64,000 nt of DNA from Microbacterium testaceum StLB037 (GCF_008763945.1 NZ_VTQH01000003.1:558001-622000); one strand, 5' to 3'; shown: positions 8,703 to 18,542, counted from the first letter of the stretch. The notes: generated by a model from the sequence alone, not told the origin. Program-made: numbers and translations.

Positions 8703-10271
8703 ATGAACGAGAGCGTCACCGTCGGATCCCACCCCCTCACCCCCCAGGACGTCGTCGCCGTCGCGCGGCACGACGCGCGGGTGACGGTGGACGCCGACGC
8801 GCTGCAGCGGGTGGCCGACACCCGCGCGCTGATCGAGGGGCTCGCCGACGACCCGCAGCCGCACTACGGCATCTCGACCGGATTCGGGGCGCTCGCGACG
8901 ACCTTCATCGCCGAGGATCGGCGCGCGCAGCTGCAGGCGAGCCTCATCCGCTCGCACGCCGCGGGCACCGGCTCCGAGGTCGAGCGCGAGGTCGTGCGCG
9001 CCCTCATGTTGCTGAGGCTGCAGACCCTCGCCACGGGTCGCACCGGCGTGCGCCCGGTCGTCGTCGAGATCTACGCCGCCCTGCTGAACGCCGGGATCAC
9101 CCCGGTCGTGCGCGAGTACGGCTCGCTCGGCTGCTCGGGCGATCTCGCGCCGCTGTCGCACGTCGCCCTCGCGGTGATGGGCGAGGGGGAGGTGCGCGAC
9201 GCTGCCGGCGATCTGCGATCCGCCGCCGACGCGCTCGCCGCCGCGGGGATCGCCCCGGTCGCCCTGCGCGAGAAGGAGGGCCTCGCCCTCATCAACGGCA
9301 CCGACGGCATGCTCGGCATGCTGCTGCTCGCCCTGCACGACCTCGAGATGCTGCTCACCACGGCGGACGTCTCGGCCGCGATCTCGATCGAATCCCAGCT
9401 GGGGACGGATGCCGTTTTCGCGGCCGACCTCATGGCGCTCCGGCCGCAGCTCGGCCAGGCGGCGTCCGCGGCGAATCTCCGCGCGTTCCTCGCCGGGTCG
9501 CCGATCGTCGCAAGCCACCGCGGACCCGAGTGCACGCGCGTGCAGGATGCCTACTCCCTGCGCTGCGCCCCCCAGGTGCACGGCGCCGCGCGCGACACGG
9601 CGACGCACGCCTCCCTGGTCGCCGACCGCGAGTTGGCATCCGCCGTCGACAATCCCGTCGTCACCGTCGACGGGCGCGTGGAGTCGAACGGCAACTTCCA
9701 CGGCGCGCCCGTGGCGTACGTGCTCGACTTCCTCGCGATCGCCGTCGCCGACGTGGCGTCGATGTCGGAGCGCCGCACCGACCGCGCTCTCGACGTCGCC
9801 CGGAGCAACGGGCTCCCGCCGTTCCTCGCCGACGAGGTGGGGGTCGACTCGGGCCTGATGATCGCGCAGTACGCCGCGGCCGGCATCGTGTCGGAGCTCA
9901 AGCGCCTCGCCGCCCCCGCCTCGGTCGACTCGATCCCCTCGAGCGCGATGCAGGAGGACCACGTCTCGATGGGCTGGGCGGGTGCCCGCAAGCTCCGTCG
10001 CTCGATCGACGGGCTCGCCCGCGTGCTCGCGATCGAAGTGCTGACCGGATGCCGTGCCCTCGACCTCCGCGCTCCGCTTCAGCCCGCGGCGGCCACCGGC
10101 GCCGTGCGCGATCTCGTCCGCACGCGGGTGGAAGGCCCCGGCCTCGACCGCTTCGTCTCGCCCGAGATCGAGGCCGTCACCGACCTCGTCGCCTCGGGCG
10201 CGGTTGCCCGGGCCGCGCTCGCGCAGACGGACTCCGCCCACACGCTCTCCACGCCCGTCCCCACCGCCTGA
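8703..10271 (+). CDS. hutH: Histidine ammonia-lyase
   Basis: A 522-residue lyase that removes ammonia from histidine to give urocanate, the first step of histidine degradation. The MIO prosthetic group forms from the tripeptide in [14 protein letters not shown]; here it is Cys144-Ser145-Gly146 instead of the common Ala-Ser-Gly. Other family segments are [40 protein letters not shown] and [21 protein letters not shown] 8703 was chosen over the in-frame ATGs at 8631 and 8640, which lie inside the operator and the regulator. It begins a hutH-hutU-hutI operon. Confidence 0.95.
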   Translation: MNESVTVGSHPLTPQDVVAVARHDARVTVDADALQRVADTRALIEGLADDPQPHYGISTGFGALATTFIAEDRRAQLQASLIRSHAAGTGSEVEREVVRALMLLRLQTLATGRTGVRPVVVEIYAALLNAGITPVVREYGSLGCSGDLAPLSHVALAVMGEGEVRDAAGDLRSAADALAAAGIAPVALREKEGLALINGTDGMLGMLLLALHDLEMLLTTADVSAAISIESQLGTDAVFAADLMALRPQLGQAASAANLRAFLAGSPIVASHRGPECTRVQDAYSLRCAPQVHGAARDTATHASLVADRELASAVDNPVVTVDGRVESNGNFHGAPVAYVLDFLAIAVADVASMSERRTDRALDVARSNGLPPFLADEVGVDSGLMIAQYAAAGIVSELKRLAAPASVDSIPSSAMQEDHVSMGWAGARKLRRSIDGLARVLAIEVLTGCRALDLRAPLQPAAATGAVRDLVRTRVEGPGLDRFVSPEIEAVTDLVASGAVARAALAQTDSAHTLSTPVPTA

Positions 10272-10300
10272 CCTCGCGTCCCGATCGAAGGAGATCCGCC

Positions 10301-12055
10301 ATGACCGACACCACCACGACCGGCGCGGCACCGGTCGACACGACGCCCGAAGCCGCCGCCCCGGTGACCGAGGCCGTGACGGGATCGCCCGCCGGGGGCC
10401 CGGCATCCGCCCCCCGCTCTCCGATCCGCGCGGCCCGCGGCTCCGAGCGCACCGCGAAGAGCTGGGGCGCCGAGGCCGCCAAGCGCATGCTCATGAACAA
10501 CCTCGACCCCGAGGTCGCCGAGCGGCCCGACGACCTCGTCGTCTACGGCGGTACGGGGAGGGCCGCGCGGTCGTGGGCGGCGTACGACGCGATCGTGCGC
10601 ACCCTCGACGAACTCGAACCCGACGAGACGCTGCTCGTGCAGTCGGGCAAGCCGGTCGGCGTGTTCCGCACGCACGAGTGGGCGCCGCGCGTACTCATCG
10701 CCAACTCGAACCTCGTGGGCGACTGGGCGACGTGGCCCGAGTTCCGCAAGCTCGAAGAGCTCGGCCTGACGATGTACGGCCAGATGACCGCCGGGTCGTG
10801 GATCTACATCGGCACGCAGGGCATTCTGCAGGGCACGTACGAGACCTTCGCGGCCGTCGCCCGCTCGCTCGGTCGCGAGTCGCTCGCGGGCACCCTCACC
10901 CTCACCGCCGGGTGCGGAGGCATGGGCGGAGCGCAGCCCCTCGCCGTCACGATGAACGGGGGAGCGGTGCTCATCGTCGACGTCGACCGCACGCACCTCG
11001 ACCGCCGAGTCGCCCACGGGTACCTCGACGAGGTGGCCGCCGACCTCGACTCCGCGATCGAGCGGGTGAGCGCCGCACGCGAGACGGGTGAGGCGCTGTC
11101 GGTCGGCGTCGAGGGCAACGCGGCCGAGGTCTTCCCGGAGCTGCTCGCCCGCGGCATCCGGATCGACATCGTCACCGACCAGACCAGCGCGCATGACCCG
11201 CTGTCGTATCTGCCGGTCGGCGTCTCGGTCGACCAGTGGCAGGCCGAAGCCGCTCGCGACCCCGAGGAGTTCACCCGCCGCTCGCGCGAGAGCATGGCGG
11301 CGCATGTGAGGGCGATGGTGGAGTTCCAGGATGCCGGGGCGGCGGTGTTCGACTACGGAAACTCGATCCGCCGCGAGGCGGAGCTCGGCGGGTACGACCG
11401 CGCGTTCGCGTTCCCGGGATTCGTCCCCGCGTACATCCGCCCGCTGTTCGCCGAGGGCAAGGGGCCGTTCCGCTGGGTCGCGCTCTCGGGCGACCCCGAA
11501 GACATCGCCAAGACCGACCGGGCCGTCGCCGAACTCTTCCCCGAGGATGCGGCGCTGCACCGCTGGCTCGACAAGGCGGGGAAGCAGGTGCAGGTCGAGG
11601 GACTCCCCGCGCGCATCTGCTGGCTCGGCTACCAGGAGCGCCACCTCGCCGGCCTGAAATTCAACGAGATGGTGGCCTCGGGCGAGCTATCGGGACCCAT
11701 CGTCATCGGCCGCGACCACCTCGACTCCGGATCCGTCGCCTCGCCCTACCGCGAGACCGAGGCCATGGCCGACGGCTCCGACGCCATCGCCGACTGGCCC
11801 CTGCTCAACGCGCTGCTCAACACCGCGAGCGGAGCGTCGTGGGTGTCGATCCACCACGGCGGCGGAGTCGGGATCGGCCGCAGCATCCACGCGGGACAGG
11901 TGTGCGTCGCCGACGGCACCGCCCTCGCCGCCGAGAAGCTCGCCCGCGTGCTCGTCAACGACCCCGGTACCGGGGTCATGCGCCATGTGGACGCCGGGTA
12001 CGACCGCGCGCGCGAGGTCGCGGCGGAGCGTGGCCTGACGGTGCCGATGTGGTGA
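10301..12055 (+). CDS. hutU: Urocanate hydratase
   Basis: A 584-residue enzyme that converts urocanate to imidazolonepropionate using tightly bound NAD. Family signatures include [35 protein letters not shown] sequence, [14 protein letters not shown] (NAD site), [15 protein letters not shown] and the conserved Cys in [16 protein letters not shown] good ribosome site (AAGGAG, 10288-10293) stands 7 nt before ATG 10301. The first 45 or so residues are a low-complexity Thr/Ala/Pro extension. Its TGA overlaps the GTG start of hutI. Confidence 0.96.
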   Translation: MTDTTTTGAAPVDTTPEAAAPVTEAVTGSPAGGPASAPRSPIRAARGSERTAKSWGAEAAKRMLMNNLDPEVAERPDDLVVYGGTGRAARSWAAYDAIVRTLDELEPDETLLVQSGKPVGVFRTHEWAPRVLIANSNLVGDWATWPEFRKLEELGLTMYGQMTAGSWIYIGTQGILQGTYETFAAVARSLGRESLAGTLTLTAGCGGMGGAQPLAVTMNGGAVLIVDVDRTHLDRRVAHGYLDEVAADLDSAIERVSAARETGEALSVGVEGNAAEVFPELLARGIRIDIVTDQTSAHDPLSYLPVGVSVDQWQAEAARDPEEFTRRSRESMAAHVRAMVEFQDAGAAVFDYGNSIRREAELGGYDRAFAFPGFVPAYIRPLFAEGKGPFRWVALSGDPEDIAKTDRAVAELFPEDAALHRWLDKAGKQVQVEGLPARICWLGYQERHLAGLKFNEMVASGELSGPIVIGRDHLDSGSVASPYRETEAMADGSDAIADWPLLNALLNTASGASWVSIHHGGGVGIGRSIHAGQVCVADGTALAAEKLARVLVNDPGTGVMRHVDAGYDRAREVAAERGLTVPMW

Positions 12056-13263
12056 GCGCTCCCGCGCTGACCGGTCGCGGCTCGTTCCTGCTGACGAACG
12101 TGGGCGAGCTCACCACCAACGTCGCCGTCGAGGGTGACCCGTGCGGGACTGTGCTCGACGCGGCCGTGCTCGTCCGGGACGGACGCGTGGCGTGGGCGGG
12201 GCCCCGGGAGGAGATTCCGGATGCCGCCGCCCGCGGCGCCGGCGAGCAGATCGAGGTGGTCGACGCCGGGGGTCGCGCCGTGATCCCCGGCTTCGTCGAC
12301 AGCCACACGCACCTCGTGTTCGGCGGCGACCGCGCGGAGGAGTTCGCCGCGCGCATGGCGGGAGAGCGCTATGCCGCGGGTGGCATCCGTACCACGGTCG
12401 CGGCGACCCGGGCGGCATCCGACGACGACCTCCGCGAGCGGTTGCGTGCCCTGGTCGCCGAGGGTCGCGCGCAGGGGACGACGACGCTCGAGATCAAGAC
12501 CGGGTACGGCCTCGACGTCGGCACCGAGACCCGTCTCGCGCGGCTCGCGGCCGAGGTGACCGACGAGGTGACGTTCCTCGGCGCGCACGTCGTCGCACCC
12601 GAATTCGCCGGGCGAGCGGACGAGTACGTCGACCTCGTGGTCGGCGCCATGCTCGACGCGGTCGCCCCCCACGCGCGGTGGGTCGACGTCTTCTGCGAGA
12701 CCGGGGCGTTCTCGCCCGCTCAGAGCCGGCGGGTGCTCGAGGCGGGCCGGGCGCAGGGGCTCGGCATCCGGGTGCACGGGAACCAGCTCGGGTACGGCGA
12801 CGGCGCGGCCCTGGCGGTGAGCCTCGGTGCGGCGGCGGTCGACCACTGCACCTTCCTGTCGGACGACGACGTCGCCGCGCTCGCCGCCTCCGACACCGTC
12901 GCGACCCTGCTGCCGGGCGTGGAGTTCTCGACCCGCCAGCCCTACCCCGATGCGCGGCGCCTGCTCGACGCGGGCGCCACGGTGGCGCTCGCGAGCGACT
13001 GCAACCCCGGCTCGAGCTTCACGAGCTCCATGCCCCTGATGATCGCCCTCGCGGTGCGCGAGATGGGGATGACCCCGGCCGAGGCCGTCTGGGCCGCCAC
13101 GGCCGGGGGTGCGCGGGCTCTCCGTCGCACCGACGTCGGCGTGATCGAGCCCGGTGCGCGGGCCGACCTCGTGCTGCTCGACGCCCCCTCGAGGGTGCAC
13201 CTCGCCTACCGGCCCGGGGTGCCGCTCGTGCGGCGCGTGTGGAAGGACGGCGTGGAGAGCTGA
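12052..13263 (+). CDS. hutI: Imidazolonepropionase
   Basis: A 403-residue amidohydrolase that opens imidazolonepropionate to N-formimidoyl-L-glutamate. The metal site [18 protein letters not shown], then [39 protein letters not shown] and [16 protein letters not shown] are all present. The start is GTG 12052, overlapping the hutU stop (GTGA). The next step is probably done by the HutG-like enzyme encoded on the other strand at 13872-14813. Confidence 0.95.
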   Translation: MSAPALTGRGSFLLTNVGELTTNVAVEGDPCGTVLDAAVLVRDGRVAWAGPREEIPDAAARGAGEQIEVVDAGGRAVIPGFVDSHTHLVFGGDRAEEFAARMAGERYAAGGIRTTVAATRAASDDDLRERLRALVAEGRAQGTTTLEIKTGYGLDVGTETRLARLAAEVTDEVTFLGAHVVAPEFAGRADEYVDLVVGAMLDAVAPHARWVDVFCETGAFSPAQSRRVLEAGRAQGLGIRVHGNQLGYGDGAALAVSLGAAAVDHCTFLSDDDVAALAASDTVATLLPGVEFSTRQPYPDARRLLDAGATVALASDCNPGSSFTSSMPLMIALAVREMGMTPAEAVWAATAGGARALRRTDVGVIEPGARADLVLLDAPSRVHLAYRPGVPLVRRVWKDGVES

Positions 13264-13280
13264 CGATCCGCCGTCGCGAG

Positions 13281-13407
13281 CGAGCCGAGGGTCGCTGTGG
13301 TTCGGGGGACGGCGACCCGAGGGTTGCCGTTGTTCGGGGAGGGCGACCCGGGGGCTGCCGTGGCTCAAGGGAGGGCGACCCGAGGGTCGCCGTTGTCCGG
13401 GGGAGGG
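13281..13407. repeat. Four tandem copies of a ~32-bp unit at a convergent junction
   Basis: Copies begin at 13281, 13313, 13344 and 13376 and are 31-32 bp long. Each opens with CGASCCGRGGGTYGC-like sequence and closes with a GGGGGAGGG-like tract. Each CGACCC/GGGTCG boundary is itself palindromic; GGCGACCCGAGGGTCGCC is perfect at the last one. The array fills the hutI-sixA spacer. There are no unique spacers, so it is not CRISPR. Confidence 0.75.
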
Positions 13408-13410
13408 CGC

Positions 13411-13875
13411 CTAGGGCGTGAGCAGCTCGAACTCGTCGGGCGGGGTGGCGTCGACGTCGTCCCACGTGCCCTCGTGCCACGTGAAGATCGCCACGGCGCA
13501 CGTCACCATCCGCTCGTCGCGATCGGCGAGGCGCGACACGAGCGCGCTCATGCCCGGGTCGTGGGCGACGACCATGACCTCGTCCACCCCGGCGGCGCGC
13601 GCCGCGGCGAGCAGCTGGGCGGGCTCGGCGAGATAGAGCTCGGCCTGCTCGGTGATCTCGGCATCGAACGCCCGCGCGAACGCGTCGGCGGTCTGCCGGG
13701 CGCGCAGCGCGGTGCTGGAGAGGATGACCTCGGGGCGAACGCCCTTGCGCACCACGGTCCGCGCCATGGCCGGGGCGTCGCGCCGGCCGCGGTCGTTCAG
13801 GGGGCGGTCGTGGTCGTCGACGCCCTCATCGGCCCAGTCCGATTTCGCGTGCCGCGCGAGAACGAGTTGGATCAT
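13411..13875 (-). CDS. SixA-type phosphohistidine phosphatase (histidine phosphatase family)
   Basis: A 154-residue protein. LVLARHAKSDW carries the phosphate-accepting RH motif; DHDRPLNDRGRRDAP and ILSSTALRARQTADAF hold conserved arginines; VMVVAHDPGMSAL carries the second catalytic His. Length and the RHAKS start fit the SixA group, which removes phosphate from protein histidines. ATG 13875 overlaps the stop of the preceding gene by ATGA, so it is co-translated with the HutG-like gene. Confidence 0.88.
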   Translation of the reverse strand: MIQLVLARHAKSDWADEGVDDHDRPLNDRGRRDAPAMARTVVRKGVRPEVILSSTALRARQTADAFARAFDAEITEQAELYLAEPAQLLAAARAAGVDEVMVVAHDPGMSALVSRLADRDERMVTCAVAIFTWHEGTWDDVDATPPDEFELLTP

Positions 13876-14813
13876 CGTCTTTCCGCCAATCCTGCCAGGA
13901 GCTCGAGTACGCACAGCGCGGCCAGTCGCACGGTGCGGGCGTCGGGGGCGTCTGCCGTGGCATCCACTTCGACGATGTCGGCGCTGATCACGCCGGAGTC
14001 GCGGGCAAGACCGCGCACGAGGCCCCGGAGCTCCCACGCGGCGAGTCCGCCCGGAACGCTCGCGGGGCAGCCGGGGGCGACCGAGCGGTCGCACACATCG
14101 ACGTCGATATCGAGGTGGATGCCGGCGGGCGGGGTGCCCGCGGGGTCGGGGCGGGGCCCGTCGCTGATGGCGTCGAGAGATGCTCCTCCCGCCACCCGCA
14201 GGGCCTCAGCCACGACGTCGTCGATGCCGCGTCGGCGGACCTCGTCGAGAGTGATGACCGTGATGCCGGCGTCGAGAGCGCGCTGCGCGTACGCGGCGGA
14301 GTTGGCGAAGTCGGCGATGCCGATCTGGACGATGCGGCGCGGGTCGAGACCGTCGGCGATCAACCGGCGCACGGGGGAGCCGTTCGACTCGCCGTCGCGC
14401 AGGTCGAAGTGCGCGTCGAGGGTGATGAGCCCCCGCGCTCCGCGGCCCTGCGCGACCGCGTAGGTCGCGGAGTTGTCGCCGCCGAGGGCGATGACGAGTC
14501 CGGCGGCGGACAGGTTCTCGACGGACGCGCGCACGCGTGCCTCCCCCTCGCGGCCGTCGGGCTCGTCGACGTCGCCGGCGTCGACGATGCGCAGCGCCGC
14601 GTTCAGATCGAGCGGCGGAGGACCGAGCAGGGTCGGGGAGTAGCGGCGGAGCGCGTCGCGCACGGCGGCGGGGGTCTCACCCGCCCCCGTCGGTGACAGG
14701 GACGTGCGCCAGGCGGGGACGCCGAGCAGAACGGCATCCGGGATCGTCGTCGCGTCGGGCGCGGGCCAGTCTCCGGCGCGCGGCCAGAGGGGATCGACGG
14801 ACAGGGCGCTCAT
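13872..14813 (-). CDS. Arginase/agmatinase-family ureohydrolase, probably formimidoylglutamase
   Basis: A 313-residue protein of the arginase fold. Metal motifs are GGDNS (111-115), DAHFD (133-137) and DIDVD (235-239). The first normally reads GGDHS; here His is Asn114, which would alter one manganese ligand. DAHFDLRDGESNGSPVRRL resembles formimidoylglutamases (HutG), and the hut operon next door lacks that step, so cleavage of N-formimidoylglutamate to glutamate and formamide is the likely role. ATG 14813 overlaps the upstream gene's stop. The hut function is inference from context. Confidence 0.78.
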   Translation of the reverse strand: MSALSVDPLWPRAGDWPAPDATTIPDAVLLGVPAWRTSLSPTGAGETPAAVRDALRRYSPTLLGPPPLDLNAALRIVDAGDVDEPDGREGEARVRASVENLSAAGLVIALGGDNSATYAVAQGRGARGLITLDAHFDLRDGESNGSPVRRLIADGLDPRRIVQIGIADFANSAAYAQRALDAGITVITLDEVRRRGIDDVVAEALRVAGGASLDAISDGPRPDPAGTPPAGIHLDIDVDVCDRSVAPGCPASVPGGLAAWELRGLVRGLARDSGVISADIVEVDATADAPDARTVRLAALCVLELLAGLAERR

Positions 14814-15160
14814 GCGGCCACGTACACCCAGGCGCGGATGCCGCTGGCGAGCAGCACGGAGGCGCGCCGGTACAGCGACACCTCGTACTCGTCGGCGGCG
14901 TCGATCTCTTCGGGAGTAAGGTGCAGCACGCGGCCGAACACGCGGTCGTTCGGGTCGTCGGTGCGTCGGAGCATCGGGTAGCGGTCGTGGCCCGAGAGAT
15001 GTGCGACGCGTTCGTCGGCGGCGTCGATCCACTCGAGGCGGTACCCGGCCAAGACGTCTTCGGTTCCGTCGACGCGGTGACCGAAGGTGTCGAGCTGAAC
15101 CTCGGCAAGCTGCAGCTTGGCGTAGCTGAAAAGGGCCTCGGTGCCCGAACCGACTGTCAC
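14810..15160 (-). CDS. Gamma-glutamylcyclotransferase/AIG2-like protein
   Basis: A 116-residue protein with an AIG2/GGCT-like barrel: it opens LFSYAKLQLAEVQLDTFGH, where the family usually has a YGTL motif, and ends EIDAADEYEVSLYRRASVLL. GTG 15160 fits the family N-terminus, with TAGCCT (15173-15168) as a -10 element 7 nt upstream (leaderless). ATG 15241 is an alternative that would overlap the DUF445 stop by ATGA but adds 27 residues unlike the family. The YGTL change casts doubt on cyclotransferase activity. Confidence 0.75.
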   Translation of the reverse strand: MTVGSGTEALFSYAKLQLAEVQLDTFGHRVDGTEDVLAGYRLEWIDAADERVAHLSGHDRYPMLRRTDDPNDRVFGRVLHLTPEEIDAADEYEVSLYRRASVLLASGIRAWVYVAA

Positions 15161-15237
15161 GCGCACCAGGCTACTCACGTGCCGGAGGCGCGGGGCGGCA
15201 CGACGTGCGAGGTTCCGGCCAGGAAGTGCGCGAACCG

Positions 15238-16512
15238 TCATGATCCCCAGACCAGATGGGCGACGGTGAAGATGACGAGGCCCGCGAGAGCGCCGACGAT
15301 CGTGCCGTTCAGGCGGATGTACTGCAGGTCGCGGCCGACCATGAGCTCGATCTTCTCGGTGGTTTCTTCGGCATCCCACCGTTCGACGGTGTCGGTGATG
15401 ATCGAGGCGATGTCGTGACGGTAGCGCCCCACGACGAACACCGCGGCGTCGGTGACCCAGCCGTCGACGCGCTTCTGCAGGACCTCGTCTCGCTGCAGGC
15501 GCCCGCCCACCTCGGCGAGGGTCGCAGAGGCGCGTCGGCGCAGCGCGCTCTCGGGGTCGGCGAGCGATCGGAGCAGCCCGGCCTTGGCGGTGTTCCAGGC
15601 GTCGGCCGCCAACTGGCGGACGCGCGGGCTGTCGAAGACGGCCGCCTTCGCCTCTTCGAGGCGCATCATGGTGGCGGGGTCGTGCTGCAGGCTGTCGGCG
15701 AGACGGCCCAGGTAGCCGTCGATCGCCCCGCGGGCCTGGTGGTTCGGGTCGGCGCGCACGGCATCGACGAACTGCACGGCCTCGCGGTAGACGGTGTCGT
15801 CGACGAGGCGGGCCGCCATGCCGGGAACCCACGAGGGCAGGCGCCGCGAAACCAGGCCCTGGAACGTGTCGCGGTTGTTGCCGAGCCACACGGCGATGTT
15901 GTCGAGGGCGAGGTCGACCGCACCGTGATGGGCGCCCGAGCCGACGACGCGTTCGAGCCAGCCACCGATCGAGGGACCCCAGTCGGGGGCGAGGAGGTGC
16001 TCGCGCGCGAGGTCTTCGATGAGGCCCTGCACGTCGTCGTCGCTGAGAGCGGTGAGGATGCTCGACGCGAGCGTCGCCCCCTCGGCGGCGACGCGATCGG
16101 CGTGTGCGGGGTCGGCGAGCCAGGCGCCCGCGCGCGCCGACAGCGGGGTCGACTCGAGCTTGGTACGCACGACATCGCCCTCGAGGAAGTTCGTCTCGAC
16201 GAATTCGCCCAGCTGCCGGCCGATCTCGTCCTTGCGACGCGGGATGATCGCGGTGTGCGGGATGGGGAGCCCGAGCGGGTGGCGGAACAGCGCGGTGACG
16301 GCGAACCAGTCGGCGAGGGCGCCGACCATTCCGCCCTCGGCGGCCGCGCGGACGTACTGCAGCCACTCCACCTCGCGCTGCAGGGCGAACGAGATCGCGA
16401 AGACCACGGCCATGGCGATCAGCGCGCCGAGCGCGACGCCCTTCATCACGCGCAGGGCGCGACGACGCTCCTGATCGGCGGGACTCAGCGCCGAGGTCGG
16501 CGTGCGCGCCAT
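15238..16512 (-). CDS. DUF445 membrane protein
   Basis: A 424-residue protein with a membrane segment near residues 24-48 (GVALGALIAMAVVFAISFAL) and a C-terminal hydrophobic end (GTIVGALAGLVIFTVAHLVW). The segment AAEGGMVGALADWFAVTALFRHPLGLPIPHTAIIP is the hallmark of DUF445 (YjiN-like) proteins. The central part is a long helical domain. The function is unknown. Its ATG shares one base with the stop of the acyl-CoA dehydrogenase gene (TGATG), indicating co-transcription. Confidence 0.88.
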   Translation of the reverse strand: MARTPTSALSPADQERRRALRVMKGVALGALIAMAVVFAISFALQREVEWLQYVRAAAEGGMVGALADWFAVTALFRHPLGLPIPHTAIIPRRKDEIGRQLGEFVETNFLEGDVVRTKLESTPLSARAGAWLADPAHADRVAAEGATLASSILTALSDDDVQGLIEDLAREHLLAPDWGPSIGGWLERVVGSGAHHGAVDLALDNIAVWLGNNRDTFQGLVSRRLPSWVPGMAARLVDDTVYREAVQFVDAVRADPNHQARGAIDGYLGRLADSLQHDPATMMRLEEAKAAVFDSPRVRQLAADAWNTAKAGLLRSLADPESALRRRASATLAEVGGRLQRDEVLQKRVDGWVTDAAVFVVGRYRHDIASIITDTVERWDAEETTEKIELMVGRDLQYIRLNGTIVGALAGLVIFTVAHLVWGS

Positions 16513-17672
16513 CAGTCGGTCACCGGTCCGAGCCAGGCGGCCGCGGCGGTCGAGTGCGCCGACTCGGAGTCGGAGGGGTGAAACATGCCGGCCAGCACGT
16601 CGCGGTACAAGCGGCTCAACTCGTTGCGCGAGAAGTACGCCGAGCCGCCGCCCACGAGGATGGCGTCGTCGACGACGGCTTTCGCCATCGCGACCGCGCG
16701 GTACTTCACCCCCGACAGCAGGCTGAACCAGCGCCCGCCGTGGTCGGCGAGGGAGTCGACGTCGGAGGCGAGAGCCGCCAGCTGCGGGGGAAGCGCGTCG
16801 TAGGCGAGCGCCATGTCGGCGATGCGCCAGCGGATGTCGGGATCGTTCGAGTACGTCGTCCCGGTCTTCTTCGACCGGCGCGAGGTCGCGGCCTCGACGG
16901 CGAGGTCGAGCGCGCGCCGCGCAATGCCGGTGTACACCGACGCCAGCAGGATCTCGAAGACCGCGAAGATGCCGAACACGAGCGGGTCGGGCTGCGGGCC
17001 GGGGTCGATGCGTCGCACGACGCGGTCGGCGGGAGCGTGGGCCCCGCGCAGGTCGGTCGTGCGGCTCTGCGTGCCCCGCATGCCCAGGGTGTCCCAGTCG
17101 TCGTGGGCGACGACGTCGTCGCTGCGGTCGAGGAAGGCGAACACCATCTTGGGGCCGTCGGGCGAGGTCTCGTCGAGCCCGTGCACGCCGAGGTGGTCCC
17201 ACACCGGCGAGAGGGACGTGAAGATCTTCGTACCCGTGAACGTGTAGCCGCCCTGGCCGTCGGGGCGCGCCTCGGTGTCGCTGCCGAAGAGCACCAGGTC
17301 GTTGCCGGCCTCGCTGATGCCGAACGCGAAGACCTCGCCCGCCGCCGCGCCCCGCTGGACGTGCTCGAGATCGTTCATCCCGCGGTCGCTCAAGACCTTG
17401 GCGACGCCCGTCCAGACGAGGTGCATGTTCACGGCCAGGGCCGTCGCTGGAGCCGCGCCCGCCAGACGCTGCTGCAGCACCGACGCCTCGGCGAGACTCA
17501 GTCCCGCGCCGCCGAGCTCGGAGGGCACCAGGGTGCCGAGATACCCGGCCGCCCGCAGCTCGTCGAGGTCGTCGTGCGGGAAGGTGTTCTCGCGGTCGTG
17601 CACGGCGGCGCGCTCGCGGATGCGCGCGAGCAGGTCGTCGGGCAGGTACCGAGCCGGATCGAACGAGGTCAT
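16512..17672 (-). CDS. Acyl-CoA dehydrogenase family protein
   Basis: A 386-residue flavoprotein. FAFGISEAGNDLVLFGSDTEA, GGYTFTGTKIFTSLSPVWDH and the C-terminal KYRAVAMAKAVVDDAILVGGGSAYFSRNELSRLYRDV match the FAD-binding beta domain and helical C-domain of the family. Substrate is not evident. ATG 17672 follows a -10 (CAGAAT, 17685-17680) by 7 nt and so would be leaderless; ATG 17681 is a close alternative. The promoter is of the damage type (17680-17701). AidB, an alkylation-response protein, belongs to this superfamily but is much longer. Confidence 0.85.
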   Translation of the reverse strand: MTSFDPARYLPDDLLARIRERAAVHDRENTFPHDDLDELRAAGYLGTLVPSELGGAGLSLAEASVLQQRLAGAAPATALAVNMHLVWTGVAKVLSDRGMNDLEHVQRGAAAGEVFAFGISEAGNDLVLFGSDTEARPDGQGGYTFTGTKIFTSLSPVWDHLGVHGLDETSPDGPKMVFAFLDRSDDVVAHDDWDTLGMRGTQSRTTDLRGAHAPADRVVRRIDPGPQPDPLVFGIFAVFEILLASVYTGIARRALDLAVEAATSRRSKKTGTTYSNDPDIRWRIADMALAYDALPPQLAALASDVDSLADHGGRWFSLLSGVKYRAVAMAKAVVDDAILVGGGSAYFSRNELSRLYRDVLAGMFHPSDSESAHSTAAAAWLGPVTD

Positions 17673-17679
17673 GGCATCC

Positions 17680-17701
17680 ATTCTGCTCGGCACCTCCGAC
17701 A
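17680..17701 (-). promoter_or_regulatory. RecA-NDp/PafBC-type promoter motif, acyl-CoA dehydrogenase gene
   Basis: On the minus strand TGTCGGAG (17701-17694), 8 nt, CAGAAT (17685-17680), then GGATGCC and ATG 17672. It matches the mycobacterial TGTCRGTG-N8-TAnnnT layout except for A at position 7 and C at the first -10 base. Confidence 0.6.
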
Positions 17702-17746
17702 TTGCGGGCGGGGGTGGCACCGCCCCGCGAAACGGGTACGCGCCGA

Positions 17747-18499
17747 TCAGCGCAGGGCGTCGAGGACGGCCGCGACCGCCGCCTCGGGTCGGTCTCGATG
17801 GGGGGAGTGCCCCGCGCCCGGGACCACGCTCATCGTCACGACCGGGTTGCGCAACACCTCGGCCGCGAGCTCGCCCGTGAAGATCGAGTGCACCGCCGGG
17901 TCGGCGCCGACCACGTGCGTCGGCACCGTGAGGGAGGCCGCGGCGGATCGCACGTCCCACTCGGGGTTCTGCAGGCTCGTCTGCTCGACGGCCCAGCGGC
18001 TCGCCCGCTGCGTGGCCCGCGCCTTCAACTCGACGTCGATCGGATGCCAGTCGGGGTGCGCCGCGCGCACGGCGTCGATGCTCGGGTCGGCGAAGGACTG
18101 TTCCTGACTCGCGCGGACGATCTCGCGGTCGCCCGCCGACAGGGTGATCGCCGGGTCGATGAGCACGAGGCGCCGCGTCCATGCGGGGTTCTCCGCCGCC
18201 GCGAGCGTCGAGGCCGCTCCGCCGAGCGAGTGCCCGACGACGGCGTCCCACGTCCCGCCACCCCCGGGCGCGGTCCCGAGCAGATCGGCGGCGTACGCCG
18301 ACAGGCCGTACTCGAGGGCGCGCGGAGCATCGCCGTGGCCGCGGAGGTCGACGGCGACGGCGTGCCACCCCGCATCGGCCAGCGCGACGCCGTACCGCCA
18401 CATGAGGGCGCCGTCCGAGCCGAGTCCGTGGGCGAGCAACGCCTGCGGGCCGCGAGGGTCGCCCCACGACAGGCGGGGGAGGGTCAGGGGTGTGGGCAT
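17747..18499 (-). CDS. Alpha/beta hydrolase
   Basis: A 250-residue hydrolase with LLAHGLGSDGALMWRY (oxyanion region), VAVDLRGHGDAP, the nucleophile elbow GHSLGG at about residue 90, and a C-terminal GAGHSPHRDRP with the catalytic His. The substrate is unknown. Start: ATG 18499, preceded by CAAGAT, then GGATGCC (7 nt), again suggesting a leaderless transcript; ATG 18508 is in frame. It is divergent from the 134-residue gene, which has the same start architecture. Confidence 0.88.
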   Translation of the reverse strand: MPTPLTLPRLSWGDPRGPQALLAHGLGSDGALMWRYGVALADAGWHAVAVDLRGHGDAPRALEYGLSAYAADLLGTAPGGGGTWDAVVGHSLGGAASTLAAAENPAWTRRLVLIDPAITLSAGDREIVRASQEQSFADPSIDAVRAAHPDWHPIDVELKARATQRASRWAVEQTSLQNPEWDVRSAAASLTVPTHVVGADPAVHSIFTGELAAEVLRNPVVTMSVVPGAGHSPHRDRPEAAVAAVLDALR

Positions 18500-18542
18500 G
18501 GCATCCATCTTGCTCCGACGGTGTGCACCCCGCCGCGCCGCG

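Noticed and set aside
13281..13407. Possible CRISPR array after hutI
   Set aside because: Units are directly abutting with no unique spacers and no cas genes nearby.
15161..15241. ATG 15241 as start of the cyclotransferase-like protein
   Set aside because: It gives an ATGA overlap but adds a basic 27-residue stretch unlike the family, and the TAGCCT -10 supports GTG 15160; kept only as an alternative.
18499..18522. Damage motif upstream of the alpha/beta hydrolase gene
   Set aside because: CGTCGGAG is present but directly abuts the -10 instead of standing 8 nt away.
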